Both the position numbers and the translations under genes were made by a program. This document shows positions 48,368 to 57,879 of a stretch of 64,000 nt of DNA, piece by piece. Position 1 is the first letter of the stretch. Every line of letters starts with the position of its first letter. The notes under the pieces were generated by a model. The model searched no databases. It had not been told where the DNA came from and saw only the letters and a program-made list of their open reading frames with translations. Origin of the DNA: Caballeronia peredens (GTDB taxonomy: Bacteria; Pseudomonadota; Gammaproteobacteria; Burkholderiales; Burkholderiaceae); NCBI GenBank assembly GCA_001544595.2, contig FCOH02000003.1, positions 310,001 to 374,000 on the forward strand, read 5' to 3'.

Positions 48368-48622
48368 ATGCTTGCATTCATCGGTACTTTGATCGTCGGA
48401 CTCGTCGTTGGTCTCATCGCGCGTGCCATCAAGCCGGGCGACGACAGCATGGGCTGGATCATGACCATCGTGCTCGGCATCGCCGGCTCGCTGATCGCGG
48501 GTTACGTCGGGCGCGCGCTCGGCTGGTATCAGCCGGGGCAACCCGCGGGATGGATCGCGTCGGTGATCGGCGCGATCATTCTGCTCGTCGTCTGGGGAAT
48601 GATCCGCAAGCGCAGTTCGTAA
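48368..48622 (+). CDS. GlsB/YeaQ/YmgE family membrane protein
   Basis: This 84-residue protein has three predicted membrane segments and the family marks LIVGLVVGLIARAIKPG, GWIMTIVLGIAGSLIAGYVG and a terminal basic KRSS. Members are envelope stress-response proteins of the transglycosylase-associated group. AAGGAG precedes the ATG. A terminator follows at 48659-48690. Confidence 0.93.
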   Translation: MLAFIGTLIVGLVVGLIARAIKPGDDSMGWIMTIVLGIAGSLIAGYVGRALGWYQPGQPAGWIASVIGAIILLVVWGMIRKRSS

Positions 48623-48658
48623 CGCCGCATCGGAACATTGCGTTTCGAGATTCGCTCA

Positions 48659-48690
48659 ACGCCTCGCCGGCTTCGGCGAGGCGTCGTTTT
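48659..48690. terminator. Terminator shared by glsB-type gene and hutI
   Basis: A perfect 11-base stem ACGCCTCGCCG/CGGCGAGGCGT with a four-base loop is followed by CGTTTT. It lies between two convergent genes and abuts the hutI stop. Confidence 0.8.
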
Positions 48691-49909
48691 ATCCGCCGAT
48701 GTGGCCGAAGTCGATTTCCGCGCCGCCGCGCACGACGCGGTTCGGCAGCGCGCCGCCCAGCCAGTATGAAAGCTCGGCGGGCCGGCTGATTTGCCACGCG
48801 ACGAAATCAGCCGCCTTCCCTGCTTCGAGCGTTCCGTGCGTCGCAGCGAGGCCGAGCGCGCGCGCCGCATGAACGGTCACGCCGGCAAGCGCTTCCTCGG
48901 GCGTCAGGCGAAACAGCGTGCAGCTCATGTTGAGCATCATGCGCAAGGAAAGCGCGGGCGACGTGCCGGGGTTCAGATCGCTTGCAATCGCGATCGGCAC
49001 GCGATGCTGCCGCAGCGCATCGACGGGCGGCAACTGCGTTTCGCGCAACATGTAGAACGCGCCGGGCAGCAGCACGGCGACCGTGCCCGCTTGCGCCATC
49101 GCGACGGCGTCGTCTTCGGTCATGTATTCGAGATGATCGGCGGACAACGCGCGATGACGCGCCGCCAGCGACGATCCATGCAACGACGACAGTTGCTCCG
49201 CGTGCAGCTTGACCGGCACGCCCAGTTCGCCCGCGCGACGAAACACGCGCTCGACCTGCTGCGGTGAAAACGCGATGTGCTCGCAGAATGCATCGACGGC
49301 ATCGACGAGACCGTCGGCGACGAGCGCCGGTAACATTTCGTCGCACACATACGCGATGTAATCATCCGCGCGATTCGCGTATTCCGGCGGCAACGCGTGC
49401 GCCGCGAGGCAGGTCGCGCGCACGGTGAGCGGCAGCGCATCGGCGAGACGACGCGCGACGGCGAGCATCTTGCGCTCGTTCGCGAGATCCAGCCCGTAGC
49501 CGGATTTCACTTCGAGCGCCGTCACGCCTTCGCGCAGCAGGCCGAGCGCGCGCGTGCGGGCGCGCTCGAACAACGCGTCTTCGCTGGCTTCGCGCGTCGC
49601 GCGCACGGTGCTCGCGATGCCGCCGCCACGCGCCGCGATGTCCGCGTAGCTCACGCCTTGCAGCCGCTCTTCGAACTCGCCGCTGCGGTCCCCGCCGAAC
49701 ACGAGATGCGTATGGCAGTCGATCAGCCCCGGCGTCACCCACGCGCCTTGCAGATCGACACGCTCGCATTCGCCGATGTCCGGCATCGCGCCGCGCGGCC
49801 CGATCCACTCGATGCGCGCGCCGTCCGTCAGAATCGCGGCGTCGTCGATGATCGAATACTCGCCGCGCGCCATCGTCGCGGCGTGGCAGTGGTGCCAGAG
49901 TTTTTTCAT
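48689..49909 (-). CDS. hutI: Imidazolonepropionase
   Basis: This 406-residue amidohydrolase opens imidazolone propionate to formimino-glutamate, the third step of histidine breakdown. Marks are [14 protein letters not shown] (HxH), [33 protein letters not shown] and [11 protein letters not shown]. It follows hutU by 33 bases and ends the hutU-hutI operon. No strong ribosome site is seen before ATG 49909. Confidence 0.95.
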   Translation of the reverse strand: MKKLWHHCHAATMARGEYSIIDDAAILTDGARIEWIGPRGAMPDIGECERVDLQGAWVTPGLIDCHTHLVFGGDRSGEFEERLQGVSYADIAARGGGIASTVRATREASEDALFERARTRALGLLREGVTALEVKSGYGLDLANERKMLAVARRLADALPLTVRATCLAAHALPPEYANRADDYIAYVCDEMLPALVADGLVDAVDAFCEHIAFSPQQVERVFRRAGELGVPVKLHAEQLSSLHGSSLAARHRALSADHLEYMTEDDAVAMAQAGTVAVLLPGAFYMLRETQLPPVDALRQHRVPIAIASDLNPGTSPALSLRMMLNMSCTLFRLTPEEALAGVTVHAARALGLAATHGTLEAGKAADFVAWQISRPAELSYWLGGALPNRVVRGGAEIDFGHIGG

Positions 49910-49942
49910 CGTGTGCTTATCGGCTTATCGTGCTTGTCGGAC

Positions 49943-51643
49943 TCAGCGTGCGCCATTGCGCTGACCATCGGCGCCGTCGATCATCGGCAGATCGAGACCC
50001 TGTTCGCGCGCACATTCGATGGCGATGTCGTAGCCCGCATCGGCATGGCGCATGACGCCCGTCGCCGGATCGTTGTGCAGCACGCGCGCGATGCGCTCGT
50101 CGGCTTCGGGCGTCCCGTCGCAGACGATGACGACGCCCGCGTGCTGCGAGAAGCCCATGCCGACGCCGCCGCCGTGGTGAATCGAGACCCACGTCGCGCC
50201 GCTCGCCGTGTTCAGGAGCGCGTTGAGCAGCGGCCAGTCGGAAACGGCATCGGAGCCGTCGCGCATGGCTTCCGTTTCGCGGTTCGGGCTCGCGACCGAG
50301 CCGGAATCCAGATGATCGCGGCCGATCACGACCGGCGCCGACAACTCGCCGTTGCGCACCATCTCGTTGAACGCGAGCGCGAGCTTCGCGCGCTGGCCGA
50401 GCCCGACCCAGCAGATTCGCGCCGGCAGCCCCTGAAAGCTGATGCGTTCGCGCGCCATGTCGAGCCAGCGATGCAGATGTGCGTCATCGGCGATGAGCTC
50501 TTTTACTTTGGCGTCGGTCTTGTAGATGTCTTCGGGATTGCCCGACAGCGCCGCCCAGCGGAACGGGCCGACGCCGCGGCAGAAGAGCGGGCGGATATAG
50601 GCCGGCACGAAGCCCGGGAAATCGAACGCGTTCTCGACGCCCTCTTCCTTCGCCATCTGGCGGATGTTGTTGCCGTAATCGAACGTCGGCACGCCCTGTT
50701 CGCGGAAAGCGAGCATCGCGCGCACATGCGCGGCCATCGATTGTTTCGCCGCCTTGACCGTCGCCGCCGGGTCGCTCTGCGCGCGATCGCGATACTGCGC
50801 CCAGCTCCAGCCTTGCGGCAGATAGCCGTTGAGCGGATCGTGCGCGCTCGTCTGGTCGGTCACGAGGTCCGGACGCACGCCGCGTCGCACGAGTTCGGGC
50901 AGCACGTCCGCCGCGTTCGCGCAGAGCGCGATCGAAATCGCGCGGCCTTCGGACGTGTAGCGCCGGATGCGCGCGAGGGCGTCGTCGAGATCGGTCGCCT
51001 GTTCGTCGACATAACGCGTCTTCAGACGGAAATCGATGCGGCTCTGCTGACACTCGATGTTCAGCGAACACGCGCCCGCGAGCGTCGCCGCGAGCGGCTG
51101 CGCGCCGCCCATGCCGCCGAGCCCGGCGGTCAGCACCCAGCGCCCCTTCAGATCGCCGCCGTAATGTTGCCGTCCGGCCTCGACGAACGTCTCGTACGTG
51201 CCCTGCACGATGCCCTGGCTGCCGATGTAGATCCAGCTGCCGGCCGTCATCTGGCCGTACATGGCGAGGCCTTTCGCGTCGAGTTCGTTGAAGTGCTCCC
51301 AGTTGGCCCAGTGCGGCACGAGATTCGAATTGGCGATCAGCACGCGCGGCGCGTTCTCGTGAGTTCTGAACACGCCGACCGGCTTGCCCGACTGGATCAG
51401 CAGCGTCTCGTCGGCTTCGAGGCGTTTCAGCGTCTCGACGATCTTGTCGTAGCACGCCCAGTCGCGCGCCGCCCGCCCGATCCCGCCGTAGACGACCAGT
51501 TCGTTCGGATTCTCGGCGACCTCGGGATCGAGATTGTTCATCAGCATGCGCAGCGGCGCTTCGGTGAGCCAGCTTTTGGCGTTGAGCGTGGTGCCGCGCG
51601 GCGCGCGAATCTCGGTATCGCGAAAACGGGAGGATGAGGTCAC
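49943..51643 (-). CDS. hutU: Urocanate hydratase
   Basis: This 566-residue NAD-dependent enzyme turns urocanate into imidazolone propionate. GTG 51643 is chosen because AGGAG lies seven bases before it; the raw frame to 51715 would run to the operator. Marks are [37 protein letters not shown] and the conserved active-site region [21 protein letters not shown] (in part). Two HutC-type boxes lie upstream, linking it to the distant hutC. Confidence 0.95.
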   Translation of the reverse strand: MTSSSRFRDTEIRAPRGTTLNAKSWLTEAPLRMLMNNLDPEVAENPNELVVYGGIGRAARDWACYDKIVETLKRLEADETLLIQSGKPVGVFRTHENAPRVLIANSNLVPHWANWEHFNELDAKGLAMYGQMTAGSWIYIGSQGIVQGTYETFVEAGRQHYGGDLKGRWVLTAGLGGMGGAQPLAATLAGACSLNIECQQSRIDFRLKTRYVDEQATDLDDALARIRRYTSEGRAISIALCANAADVLPELVRRGVRPDLVTDQTSAHDPLNGYLPQGWSWAQYRDRAQSDPAATVKAAKQSMAAHVRAMLAFREQGVPTFDYGNNIRQMAKEEGVENAFDFPGFVPAYIRPLFCRGVGPFRWAALSGNPEDIYKTDAKVKELIADDAHLHRWLDMARERISFQGLPARICWVGLGQRAKLALAFNEMVRNGELSAPVVIGRDHLDSGSVASPNRETEAMRDGSDAVSDWPLLNALLNTASGATWVSIHHGGGVGMGFSQHAGVVIVCDGTPEADERIARVLHNDPATGVMRHADAGYDIAIECAREQGLDLPMIDGADGQRNGAR

Positions 51644-51720
51644 GGAAAGCTCCTGCGCATCAAGAAGTGAAAGGGCGAACGAGCGCGGGAAACAACCCGC
51701 GTCGAGTTGATTCAATCTTC

Positions 51721-51732
51721 TTGTATATACAA
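51721..51732 (-). promoter_or_regulatory. HutC-type operator, proximal to hutU
   Basis: TTGTATATACAA is a perfect 12-base palindrome 78 bases before the hutU start. It matches the boxes at hutH in the form TTGTATA-x-ACAA. Confidence 0.65.
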
Positions 51733-51785
51733 CTTGGGTTGTATTAGGGGATTCCCGGAGCCGTCATTGCTCGATCGAGTTGTTC

Positions 51786-51797
51786 TTGTATAGACAA
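51786..51797 (-). promoter_or_regulatory. HutC-type operator, distal to hutU
   Basis: TTGTATAGACAA lies 65 bases upstream of the first box and eight bases from the stop of the Lrp-type gene. It is the closest match to CTTGTATAGACA before hutH. Confidence 0.65.
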
Positions 51798-51804
51798 TAC
51801 GCGA

Positions 51805-52269
51805 TCACGGCACGGGCAAACCGCTGTCGCGCTTGAGTTCGCGCAGCGACAGCATCGACTCGACGGCGGTGACGCCCGGCAGCGTGCGCAACACGTCGCG
51901 CATGAACAGGCCGTATTCGTCGAGATCGCGGGCGACGATCTGCAGCAGATAATCCGCCGTGCCGGAAATGTTGTGACACGACACGATGCGCTCGATGCCC
52001 TGAATCTCCCGCTCGAAGCGGTCCGACAGCGCGCGGTCGTGCACGCTGAAGCGCACTTGCGCGAAGGCCACGACGCCGAGTTCGAGCGCCTTGCGCGAGA
52101 GAATCGCGCGATAGCCGTCGATGTAGCCTTCGCTTTCCAGTCGCTTGAGCCTGCGCGCGCACGGCGTCTCACTCAGCCCGACGCGCTCGGCGAGTTTGGC
52201 GACGGGCATGCGCCCGTCCTGCTGAATCGCGACGAGCATCGCGCGGTCGATACGGTCGAGTTCGGTCAT
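51805..52269 (-). CDS. Lrp/AsnC family transcriptional regulator
   Basis: This 154-residue regulator has an N-terminal HTH at residues 1-60 (GRMPVAKLAERVGLSETPCARRLKRLE, in parts) and a RAM effector domain (VSCHNISGTADYLLQIVARDLDEY, in parts). The divergent LysE-type exporter gene is the usual target of such local Lrp proteins, which respond to an amino acid. It sits between the hutU control region and the exporter. Confidence 0.92.
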   Translation of the reverse strand: MTELDRIDRAMLVAIQQDGRMPVAKLAERVGLSETPCARRLKRLESEGYIDGYRAILSRKALELGVVAFAQVRFSVHDRALSDRFEREIQGIERIVSCHNISGTADYLLQIVARDLDEYGLFMRDVLRTLPGVTAVESMLSLRELKRDSGLPVP

Positions 52270-52399
52270 GAAGCTTTCCCCTTTCTGTCACTCGAATACT
52301 AGCGGAAAGCGGCTTAAATCGACTTCCTAATGTCGATAAATGCCAGAAAACGCCTCAGCCGAAATGGCACGATGATGCCTTCGAATGAGGAGTTTCATC

Positions 52400-53026
52400 A
52401 TGGTTTCGGCACATTTGCTCGGGGTTTTCATCGGCGCGCTCGCGGTCGTGTACGCGCTTCCCGGACCGGACATGGCGCTCGTGCTCCAGACGAGCGCGAC
52501 GCGCGGTCTGCGGCACGGCGTGGTCGTCGCAGGCGGGCTGGCCACCGCGCGCGCGACGCACGTGACGCTCTCCGCGCTCGGCGTCGCCGCATTGCTGCGC
52601 AGCGCGCCGTGGCTCTACGACGGCGTGCGCATCGCAGGCGGCCTGTATCTCGCGTACGTCGCGATTCAGATTTTCCGCTCGCCAGCGTTCGGGCTCGAAG
52701 CGGCGCCCGGCCAGGCCGCGGCATCGACGCTGCGTTCCGCGTACGCGAAAGGCATCCTGAGCAGCATCCTCAATCCGAAGGCATTGCTCTTCTGTTCCGT
52801 GCTGCTGCCGCAGTTCGTTCGTCCTGAAGCGGGACCGGTGTGGTCGCAAGTCGTCGAACTGGGCGTCGTGCTGGTTGCCGTCGGAATGATGTTCGATCTG
52901 ACGCTGGCCGCCGGCGCGGTGCGGATTTCCGGCTGGCTGCGGCGTCATCCGAAGGCGCAGACGGTCCAGCGCTGGACCTTTTCCGCCGCGTTGCTGGCGT
53001 TCGCCGTGCGGCTGTCGCTCGACTGA
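52400..53026 (+). CDS. LysE family translocator
   Basis: This 208-residue membrane protein has six predicted helices and the LysE/RhtB marks YALPGPDMALVLQTSATRGLRHG and ILNPKALLFCSVLLPQFV. Members export amino acids or analogues. GAGGAG at 52387-52392 fixes ATG 52400. It is divergent from the Lrp-type gene, which probably controls it. The cargo is unknown. Confidence 0.92.
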   Translation: MVSAHLLGVFIGALAVVYALPGPDMALVLQTSATRGLRHGVVVAGGLATARATHVTLSALGVAALLRSAPWLYDGVRIAGGLYLAYVAIQIFRSPAFGLEAAPGQAAASTLRSAYAKGILSSILNPKALLFCSVLLPQFVRPEAGPVWSQVVELGVVLVAVGMMFDLTLAAGAVRISGWLRRHPKAQTVQRWTFSAALLAFAVRLSLD

Positions 53027-53032
53027 CCGCAA

Positions 53033-53054
53033 GCGACCGGCGCGCGCCGGTCGC
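53033..53054. terminator. GC-rich palindrome between convergent genes
   Basis: GCGACCGG-CGCGCG-CCGGTCGC forms a 22-base perfect palindrome between the lysE-type and ROK stops. There is no T tract, so it is a weak or factor-aided terminator. Confidence 0.4.
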
Positions 53055-53059
53055 CGCAA

Positions 53060-54292
53060 TCAGGTTTCGAGCGGCTTCAGAAAAAGCTCGTGTTTCGGCG
53101 CGAAGTGCGCATAGAGCGGCAGAATCGCGCCGCCCATTGCGCGGGCGTCCGGGCCGATCTGACCTTCGACGAGACGCGGGCGCGTCATGCCCTGCCAGTC
53201 GAAATCGGCGAGGGCGTCGTCGGTTCTGCGGATCACTTCGCGCAGCAGGTTCCGGTCGAGTTCTCCGTCGATCACCACGGCTTCGAGATCGAGCAGCGCC
53301 GACGACGACGCGATGCCCGTTGCAATGGCCGGACAAGTCTTGCGCATCCACGCTTCCGACAGCGGACGCAGTTCCGGCGAGAGCGCGCGCTCATCGTGGG
53401 CCGCCGCGGCCGGCGCGCCCGCCGCGGCGAACGCCTTCTCCAGCACATACACCGACGCAGTATTGAGCAGTTGCGCCGCGCGCCCGCCGTGGCCGCGCCC
53501 CGCGAGCGGCAGCGAGCCGATCGCGCCCGCGTTGCCGCCCGGTCCGGCGTGCAGTCTGCCGTCGATCACGAGACCGCCGCCGATGAACGTCCCGATGAAC
53601 ACGTAGAGAAAATTGCGCAGCCCGCGCCCCTGACCCATCACGAGTTCGGCGGCGCAGGCGGCGGTCGTGTCCTTGGCGAACTCGACGGGCAACGCCGTCA
53701 TCGCCTGGATGCGCGCGCCGATGTCGATGTCGTTCCACGCGGCCAGCACATCGGGCGGCGTGTCGAAGAAGTCGCGCCAGCCGCCGAGCCAAAGCGGCGC
53801 GGCCACGCCGATCCCCGCGATCTTCCGCGCGCCGTCGCCGAGCGCGCCGATGACACGCGCGAGCCGCTCCTCCAGCGCCGGAAACAGCGTGCGCGGATCG
53901 GGATAGGGATATTCGAGCGTCTCGCGAGTGCGCACGTTGCCGGCGAAGTCCATCGACAACACGTCGAGACTGCGCCGCCCCACTTTCACGCCGATGGAAA
54001 ACGCGCCGTCCGCGCGCAGCGAAATCGGCACCGACGGCTGCCCGATGCGTCCGCGCACCCGCGTACGCGGCTCTTTGCCGAGCAGCCCGTCCTCGATCAG
54101 ATGATCGACGATCAGCGAAACCGTCTGCATCGACAAACGCGTGAGGCGCGCGACGTCGGCCTTGGGCAACGCGCCGTGCAGCCGGATCGCCTGCAGGACG
54201 ATGCGCTCGTTGAACTGGCGCATGCCGAGCTGATTCGAGCCGACCGAGTGCGTCGAAGCCGTCGACACCTTGCGCGCCGGTCGCTCAGGCAT
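53060..54292 (-). CDS. ROK family transcriptional regulator
   Basis: This 410-residue NagC/XylR-like protein has an N-terminal MarR-type HTH (about residues 30-75; LPKADVARLTRLSMQTVSLIVDHL) and a ROK sugar-kinase-like domain (IAGIGVAAPLWLGG, FIGTFIGGGLVIDG, LHAGPGGNAGAIGSLP). The usual ROK zinc motif CxCGxxGC is not seen, as in several repressor branches. A usual partner, a sugar ABC operon, is not adjacent, so its targets are elsewhere. A palindrome sits in its own upstream region. Confidence 0.88.
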   Translation of the reverse strand: MPERPARKVSTASTHSVGSNQLGMRQFNERIVLQAIRLHGALPKADVARLTRLSMQTVSLIVDHLIEDGLLGKEPRTRVRGRIGQPSVPISLRADGAFSIGVKVGRRSLDVLSMDFAGNVRTRETLEYPYPDPRTLFPALEERLARVIGALGDGARKIAGIGVAAPLWLGGWRDFFDTPPDVLAAWNDIDIGARIQAMTALPVEFAKDTTAACAAELVMGQGRGLRNFLYVFIGTFIGGGLVIDGRLHAGPGGNAGAIGSLPLAGRGHGGRAAQLLNTASVYVLEKAFAAAGAPAAAAHDERALSPELRPLSEAWMRKTCPAIATGIASSSALLDLEAVVIDGELDRNLLREVIRRTDDALADFDWQGMTRPRLVEGQIGPDARAMGGAILPLYAHFAPKHELFLKPLET

Positions 54293-54352
54293 CGGTGCGA
54301 ACCTTGCGGCGCAGACGCGCGCGCAGGAGATGGTTCATGTGCTGCTCCCCGT

Positions 54353-54365
54353 TCGATTAAATCGA
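54353..54365 (-). promoter_or_regulatory. Candidate ROK operator
   Basis: TCGATT-A-AATCGA is a perfect inverted repeat with one central base, 61 bases before the ROK start. The AT-rich TTTATTTAGTAAA (54371-54383) follows and may be part of the promoter. Autoregulation is inferred. Confidence 0.45.
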
Positions 54366-54534
54366 GTGCTTTTATTTAGTAAAGACGTCCGCGCCGATTT
54401 TAGCAAGCGCGCATTCGTCCGCGCGGTTCGCGTGATCTGCGGCACGCGCACCGCCAGCGAATATTTTTCTCGATTTTTAGCCGGTTATGTTCGGCGGAAA
54501 CGCCTCACGCCGATCCACTCACGCCCCATTGAAT

Positions 54535-54744
54535 ATGAGCACACTCGAAGCCCTTCACGCGATCGTGAATGACCAGACCGCGCCGCAAATCATTCGCGAT
54601 CACATCGTGGACTCGCTGCAGTTCGCGCTGCGCAATCATCCCGGCTATTTCACGCGCAAGGAGATTCAATGGCTCTCGGAATGGAACGACACGCGCATTC
54701 CCATTGCGGCGGCAAAAGTGCTGAACGAGATGAAGCCGGCGTGA
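54535..54744 (+). CDS. Hypothetical protein, 69 aa
   Basis: This small helical protein starts at ATG 54535 (MSTLEALHAIVNDQTAPQI) and ends in VLNEMKPA. Composition is even, with normal codon use. The pattern of two or three amphipathic helices without Cys is unlike a toxin. No known domain is recognised. It ends ten bases before the convergent GGDEF-EAL gene. Confidence 0.6.
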   Translation: MSTLEALHAIVNDQTAPQIIRDHIVDSLQFALRNHPGYFTRKEIQWLSEWNDTRIPIAAAKVLNEMKPA

Positions 54745-54754
54745 AAACCGGCGC

Positions 54755-57724
54755 TCAGTGCGTGCCCGACGCGCGCGCGTGCCAGTCGTAATCGAACACG
54801 GTGGCCTGAGCCGGCTCCGATAACGATTCGACGAAACTCACGGCCTCGGCGTCTTTCAGGAAGCTCGCGGCGGAACTCGCCGTGAGAATCGCCGAGCTTT
54901 CCTGCGGCCGCGCGACGAGAAAACCCTGCACATAATCGACGCCGATTTCCTGCAGCGCGCGCAGCGTATCGACGTCTTCGACCCACTCCGCGACGCTGCG
55001 CATGCCGAGATTGCGCGCGAGCGCGACGATTGCCTCGACGATCGCGATATCCGCCGGATGCGCGCACATCGAGCGCACGAACTCGCCGTCGATCTTGAGC
55101 GCGTCCGCCGATAGCGCCTTCAGATACTTGAACGACGTGTAGCCCGCGCCGAAGTCGTCGAGCGCGATCTTGCCGCCCATGTCATGCACGCGTGCAATGA
55201 AGCGCTGCGTGTTCTCCAGGTCGTGCAGCGCGACGCTCTCCGTGATTTCCAGACAGAGGTAATGCACGATCGACTGATGGCGCGCGAAGAGCGCGAAGAT
55301 GTCCTCCATGAACTGCTCGTCGTTGAGCGAGCCGCCCGAGAGGTTCACGCAGATGAACTGCGTGTTGGCGAGCTGATGCTGATGCGCCTCGATCCATTCG
55401 AGCAGCGTCGAGATGACCCAGCGATCGATCGCCGCGATATTGCCCGATTCCTCCGCCGCGACGATCACCTTGCCCGCGGGCAGCGTCGCGCCGTCGGGTG
55501 CACGCATGCGCAGCAGCACTTCGAAATTGAGCGATTCGGTCGGCGCCGAAAGCGACATGATCGGCTGCATCACGAGGAACAGGCCCGGCGGCAGGCGATT
55601 GCGCCCGAGCGTTTCGACGAGCTTCAGTTCCTCGGCGCGCTCCTCGAACGCGGCCGCGCCCTTGCGATACGTAACGAGATGCGTATGCGCGACTTTCTTC
55701 GCCTCGCGGCACGCGCGGTCGGCGTGCGACAGCGCGTCCTGCACGCGCACGCCCTGCGAACATTCGACGAGCCCTATCGACGCCTTCACCTGGAACGCGC
55801 GATTGCCGACCTGATACGGCGCGTCCGAGAGGATGGAAATGAGTTCGCGGCATTGCGTGATGGCGTCTTCGATCGATGTGTCGTTCATCACGCAGACGAA
55901 CTCGTCGCCGCCGATGCGGCCGACCGGATAGCTGCGCGCAAAATGCGCACGCGTGCGCGCCGCGACCTGACGCAGCACTTCGTCGCCGCTGCGGTGGCCG
56001 AAGAGATCGTTGACGAGCTTGAAGCGGTCGAGATCGACATAAGCCAGCGCCCACGGCAGCGTTTCATCGCTTTGCGCGGAGATCGCCTTTTCGATGCCGC
56101 GCCGGTTCAGCGACCCGGTGAGCGGATCGTGCTCCGCGAGAAAGCGCAGGCGCTCGACAGCTTTGGACCGCTCGGTCGTATCCTGCAGCGAGCCTTCGAT
56201 CCAGCCGTTCGAGCGAATCGCCTTCAGCAGATAGCGCCGCTCGCCCGTGTCGCGCTCGGGCGAGCCGCTCATTTCCAGTTCGCCGTCGCTGCCCTTCGAC
56301 GCCAGCGCCTGCAACGCGCCCCACGCGCCGGCCTCGAAGTAATCGTTCCAGTGACGCGCCTTGTAGTCGGCCTTCTTCAGGTCGAGCATCGCGCGCAACG
56401 CGGGATTGGCGCGCACGAAGTGGCCGTCCGAGTCGAGCGTGAAGAGGCCGATCGGCGTGACTTCATACGTGTTGCGCAATTCCATCTGCGCCTGACGGCG
56501 GAAGTCGCGCTCGGCGCGCATCTGCTCGGCGATCGCGAACGCCGCCATCATGCTCGACGAAAGCGCGGCCATCACCGTATTGACGCCGCCGACCAGCACC
56601 TTCAGGCCGAAGGCCGCGCCGAGCACTTCCGAAAAGGTCGCGAACAGCACGACGCCGAGCGACGCCACGTACCAGAGCACGGTGCGCGAGCGCGCCATCC
56701 ACACGAGCCGCGCGAGGAAAAACACCAGCACGCAGATGCCGAATCCCGCGATGATCCATAGCGTTGGGATGAAATACGCATACGGCAGCGCGAACGCGGC
56801 GGCGAGCAGCACGAAACCGACATATTGAATAACGCGCAACAGCCAGCGATAGCCGACCACGCGCAGCTCGCGGCGGAAGAGTTGCTGGAACAGCGCGGCG
56901 GTCAGCAGGTAATAGGCGGCGAAGGTGATCTGGCGCAATGGCTGCATGAAATCCGACGGCAGCATGCGGCCGAGCCATTGCATGTCCCAGCCCATCGCGT
57001 TTGCACACAGGCGCAGATTGCCGACGAGCCACACCGCGAAAATCACGTAAGTCCATTCGTGATTGATGAGCGCCGTGACGAACACGAATACCGCGAGCGT
57101 CAGCAGGCCGCCCGCGATGAGCCCCGAGCTTTCCTGAAAATCGAGCGACGAACTGCGCAGACCCTGCCATTCCCACGCGAATGCATTGATTTGCGCGGGG
57201 CCTGAAAAGGTGCCGCGGCAGAGAATGTTTTCAGATTGACTGATCCGGCCGATTTGAATCGAATAACCGGCTTTCACGACGCGCATCTCGCCGCTCACGC
57301 CGTCGCGATCCGCGCGTCCGAGCGGCGCGAGCGTGCTCGCATTCCAGCAGGCAAGCGTTTGCGCATGCCGGGACGGCAACTCGACGACCGTCGACGAATC
57401 GGCGCTCATGCTCGGCGTGGTGAGACTGAACCAGACGGGCTTTTCGGAAAGACGTGTGCTGTAACGCGAAACGGGCGCGACATCGCGCAGCGCTTCGAGT
57501 GCATCGGCGGGATCGGAAATGTCGCCGCGGTCGGCGACGACGCGCAATGCAAGCGGAACCGCGCCGCGCGTTTCGTATTGGCGCGGCAGAAAATAAAGCG
57601 TCGCGAGCGTACCGAGCAGAATCAGGAACGGCACGGCATAAACCGCGACCGCGTAAATCGCGTCGTCGATCCACGAACCCGTGCGTCTGAATCTCGATAA
57701 GGAAGCTGGAATAACCGACGCCAT
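54755..57724 (-). CDS. Membrane PAS-GGDEF-EAL cyclic-di-GMP protein
   Basis: This is a 989-residue protein. After an N-terminal membrane helix (about 25-45) comes a periplasmic region of about 150 residues, then seven or so membrane helices (about 195-400), a PAS domain (about 430-540), GGDEF (about 550-700) and EAL (about 720-970). The GGDEF motif is intact (RIGGDEFVCV, about 605). The inhibitory RxxD site before it is absent. The EAL motif reads EVL (about 735), but the other catalytic residues remain (VNLSGG, CLEITESVAL, LDDFGAGYTSFKY, KIDGEFV, YVQGFLVARP). It may both make and degrade c-di-GMP. The start at 57724 is preferred over a TTG at 57772. Confidence 0.92.
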   Translation of the reverse strand: MASVIPASLSRFRRTGSWIDDAIYAVAVYAVPFLILLGTLATLYFLPRQYETRGAVPLALRVVADRGDISDPADALEALRDVAPVSRYSTRLSEKPVWFSLTTPSMSADSSTVVELPSRHAQTLACWNASTLAPLGRADRDGVSGEMRVVKAGYSIQIGRISQSENILCRGTFSGPAQINAFAWEWQGLRSSSLDFQESSGLIAGGLLTLAVFVFVTALINHEWTYVIFAVWLVGNLRLCANAMGWDMQWLGRMLPSDFMQPLRQITFAAYYLLTAALFQQLFRRELRVVGYRWLLRVIQYVGFVLLAAAFALPYAYFIPTLWIIAGFGICVLVFFLARLVWMARSRTVLWYVASLGVVLFATFSEVLGAAFGLKVLVGGVNTVMAALSSSMMAAFAIAEQMRAERDFRRQAQMELRNTYEVTPIGLFTLDSDGHFVRANPALRAMLDLKKADYKARHWNDYFEAGAWGALQALASKGSDGELEMSGSPERDTGERRYLLKAIRSNGWIEGSLQDTTERSKAVERLRFLAEHDPLTGSLNRRGIEKAISAQSDETLPWALAYVDLDRFKLVNDLFGHRSGDEVLRQVAARTRAHFARSYPVGRIGGDEFVCVMNDTSIEDAITQCRELISILSDAPYQVGNRAFQVKASIGLVECSQGVRVQDALSHADRACREAKKVAHTHLVTYRKGAAAFEERAEELKLVETLGRNRLPPGLFLVMQPIMSLSAPTESLNFEVLLRMRAPDGATLPAGKVIVAAEESGNIAAIDRWVISTLLEWIEAHQHQLANTQFICVNLSGGSLNDEQFMEDIFALFARHQSIVHYLCLEITESVALHDLENTQRFIARVHDMGGKIALDDFGAGYTSFKYLKALSADALKIDGEFVRSMCAHPADIAIVEAIVALARNLGMRSVAEWVEDVDTLRALQEIGVDYVQGFLVARPQESSAILTASSAASFLKDAEAVSFVESLSEPAQATVFDYDWHARASGTH

Positions 57725-57770
57725 ACCTGGAAAAACCCCCGTGTGCGCCCGCGCCCCAATGCGCAGACGC

Positions 57771-57815
57771 AAGCGGCGGCGGAGCCGCGAAATACCCCGG
57801 GCGCCGCCGCTTTTT
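57771..57815. terminator. Large GC hairpin upstream of the GGDEF-EAL gene
   Basis: AAGCGGCGGCG pairs with CGCCGCCGCTT across a 20-base spacer, with TTTTT following on the + strand. On the minus strand it lies in the 5' leader of the GGDEF-EAL gene or after the FeeM-type gene. Confidence 0.5.
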
Positions 57816-57820
57816 GGCCA

Positions 57821-57843
57821 ACCGGACCGCTCCGTGGTCCGGT
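57821..57843 (-). terminator. Hairpin after the FeeM-type gene
   Basis: ACCGGACC pairs with GGTCCGGT around a seven-base loop, 37 bases after the stop of the FeeM-type gene. TTATT follows on the + strand; the minus strand has only a short T run, so direction is uncertain. Confidence 0.5.
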
Positions 57844-57879
57844 TTATTCGCTATTACCTTCCTGGAAACGTTCTAGCCC

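Noticed and set aside
49397..51637. 746-codon + strand frame over hutU and hutI
   Set aside because: Antisense to two complete catabolic enzymes; no recognised motif.
57725..57879. Cyclic-di-GMP riboswitch before the GGDEF-EAL gene
   Set aside because: The leader has GC hairpins but not the conserved GEMM core; they look like terminators.
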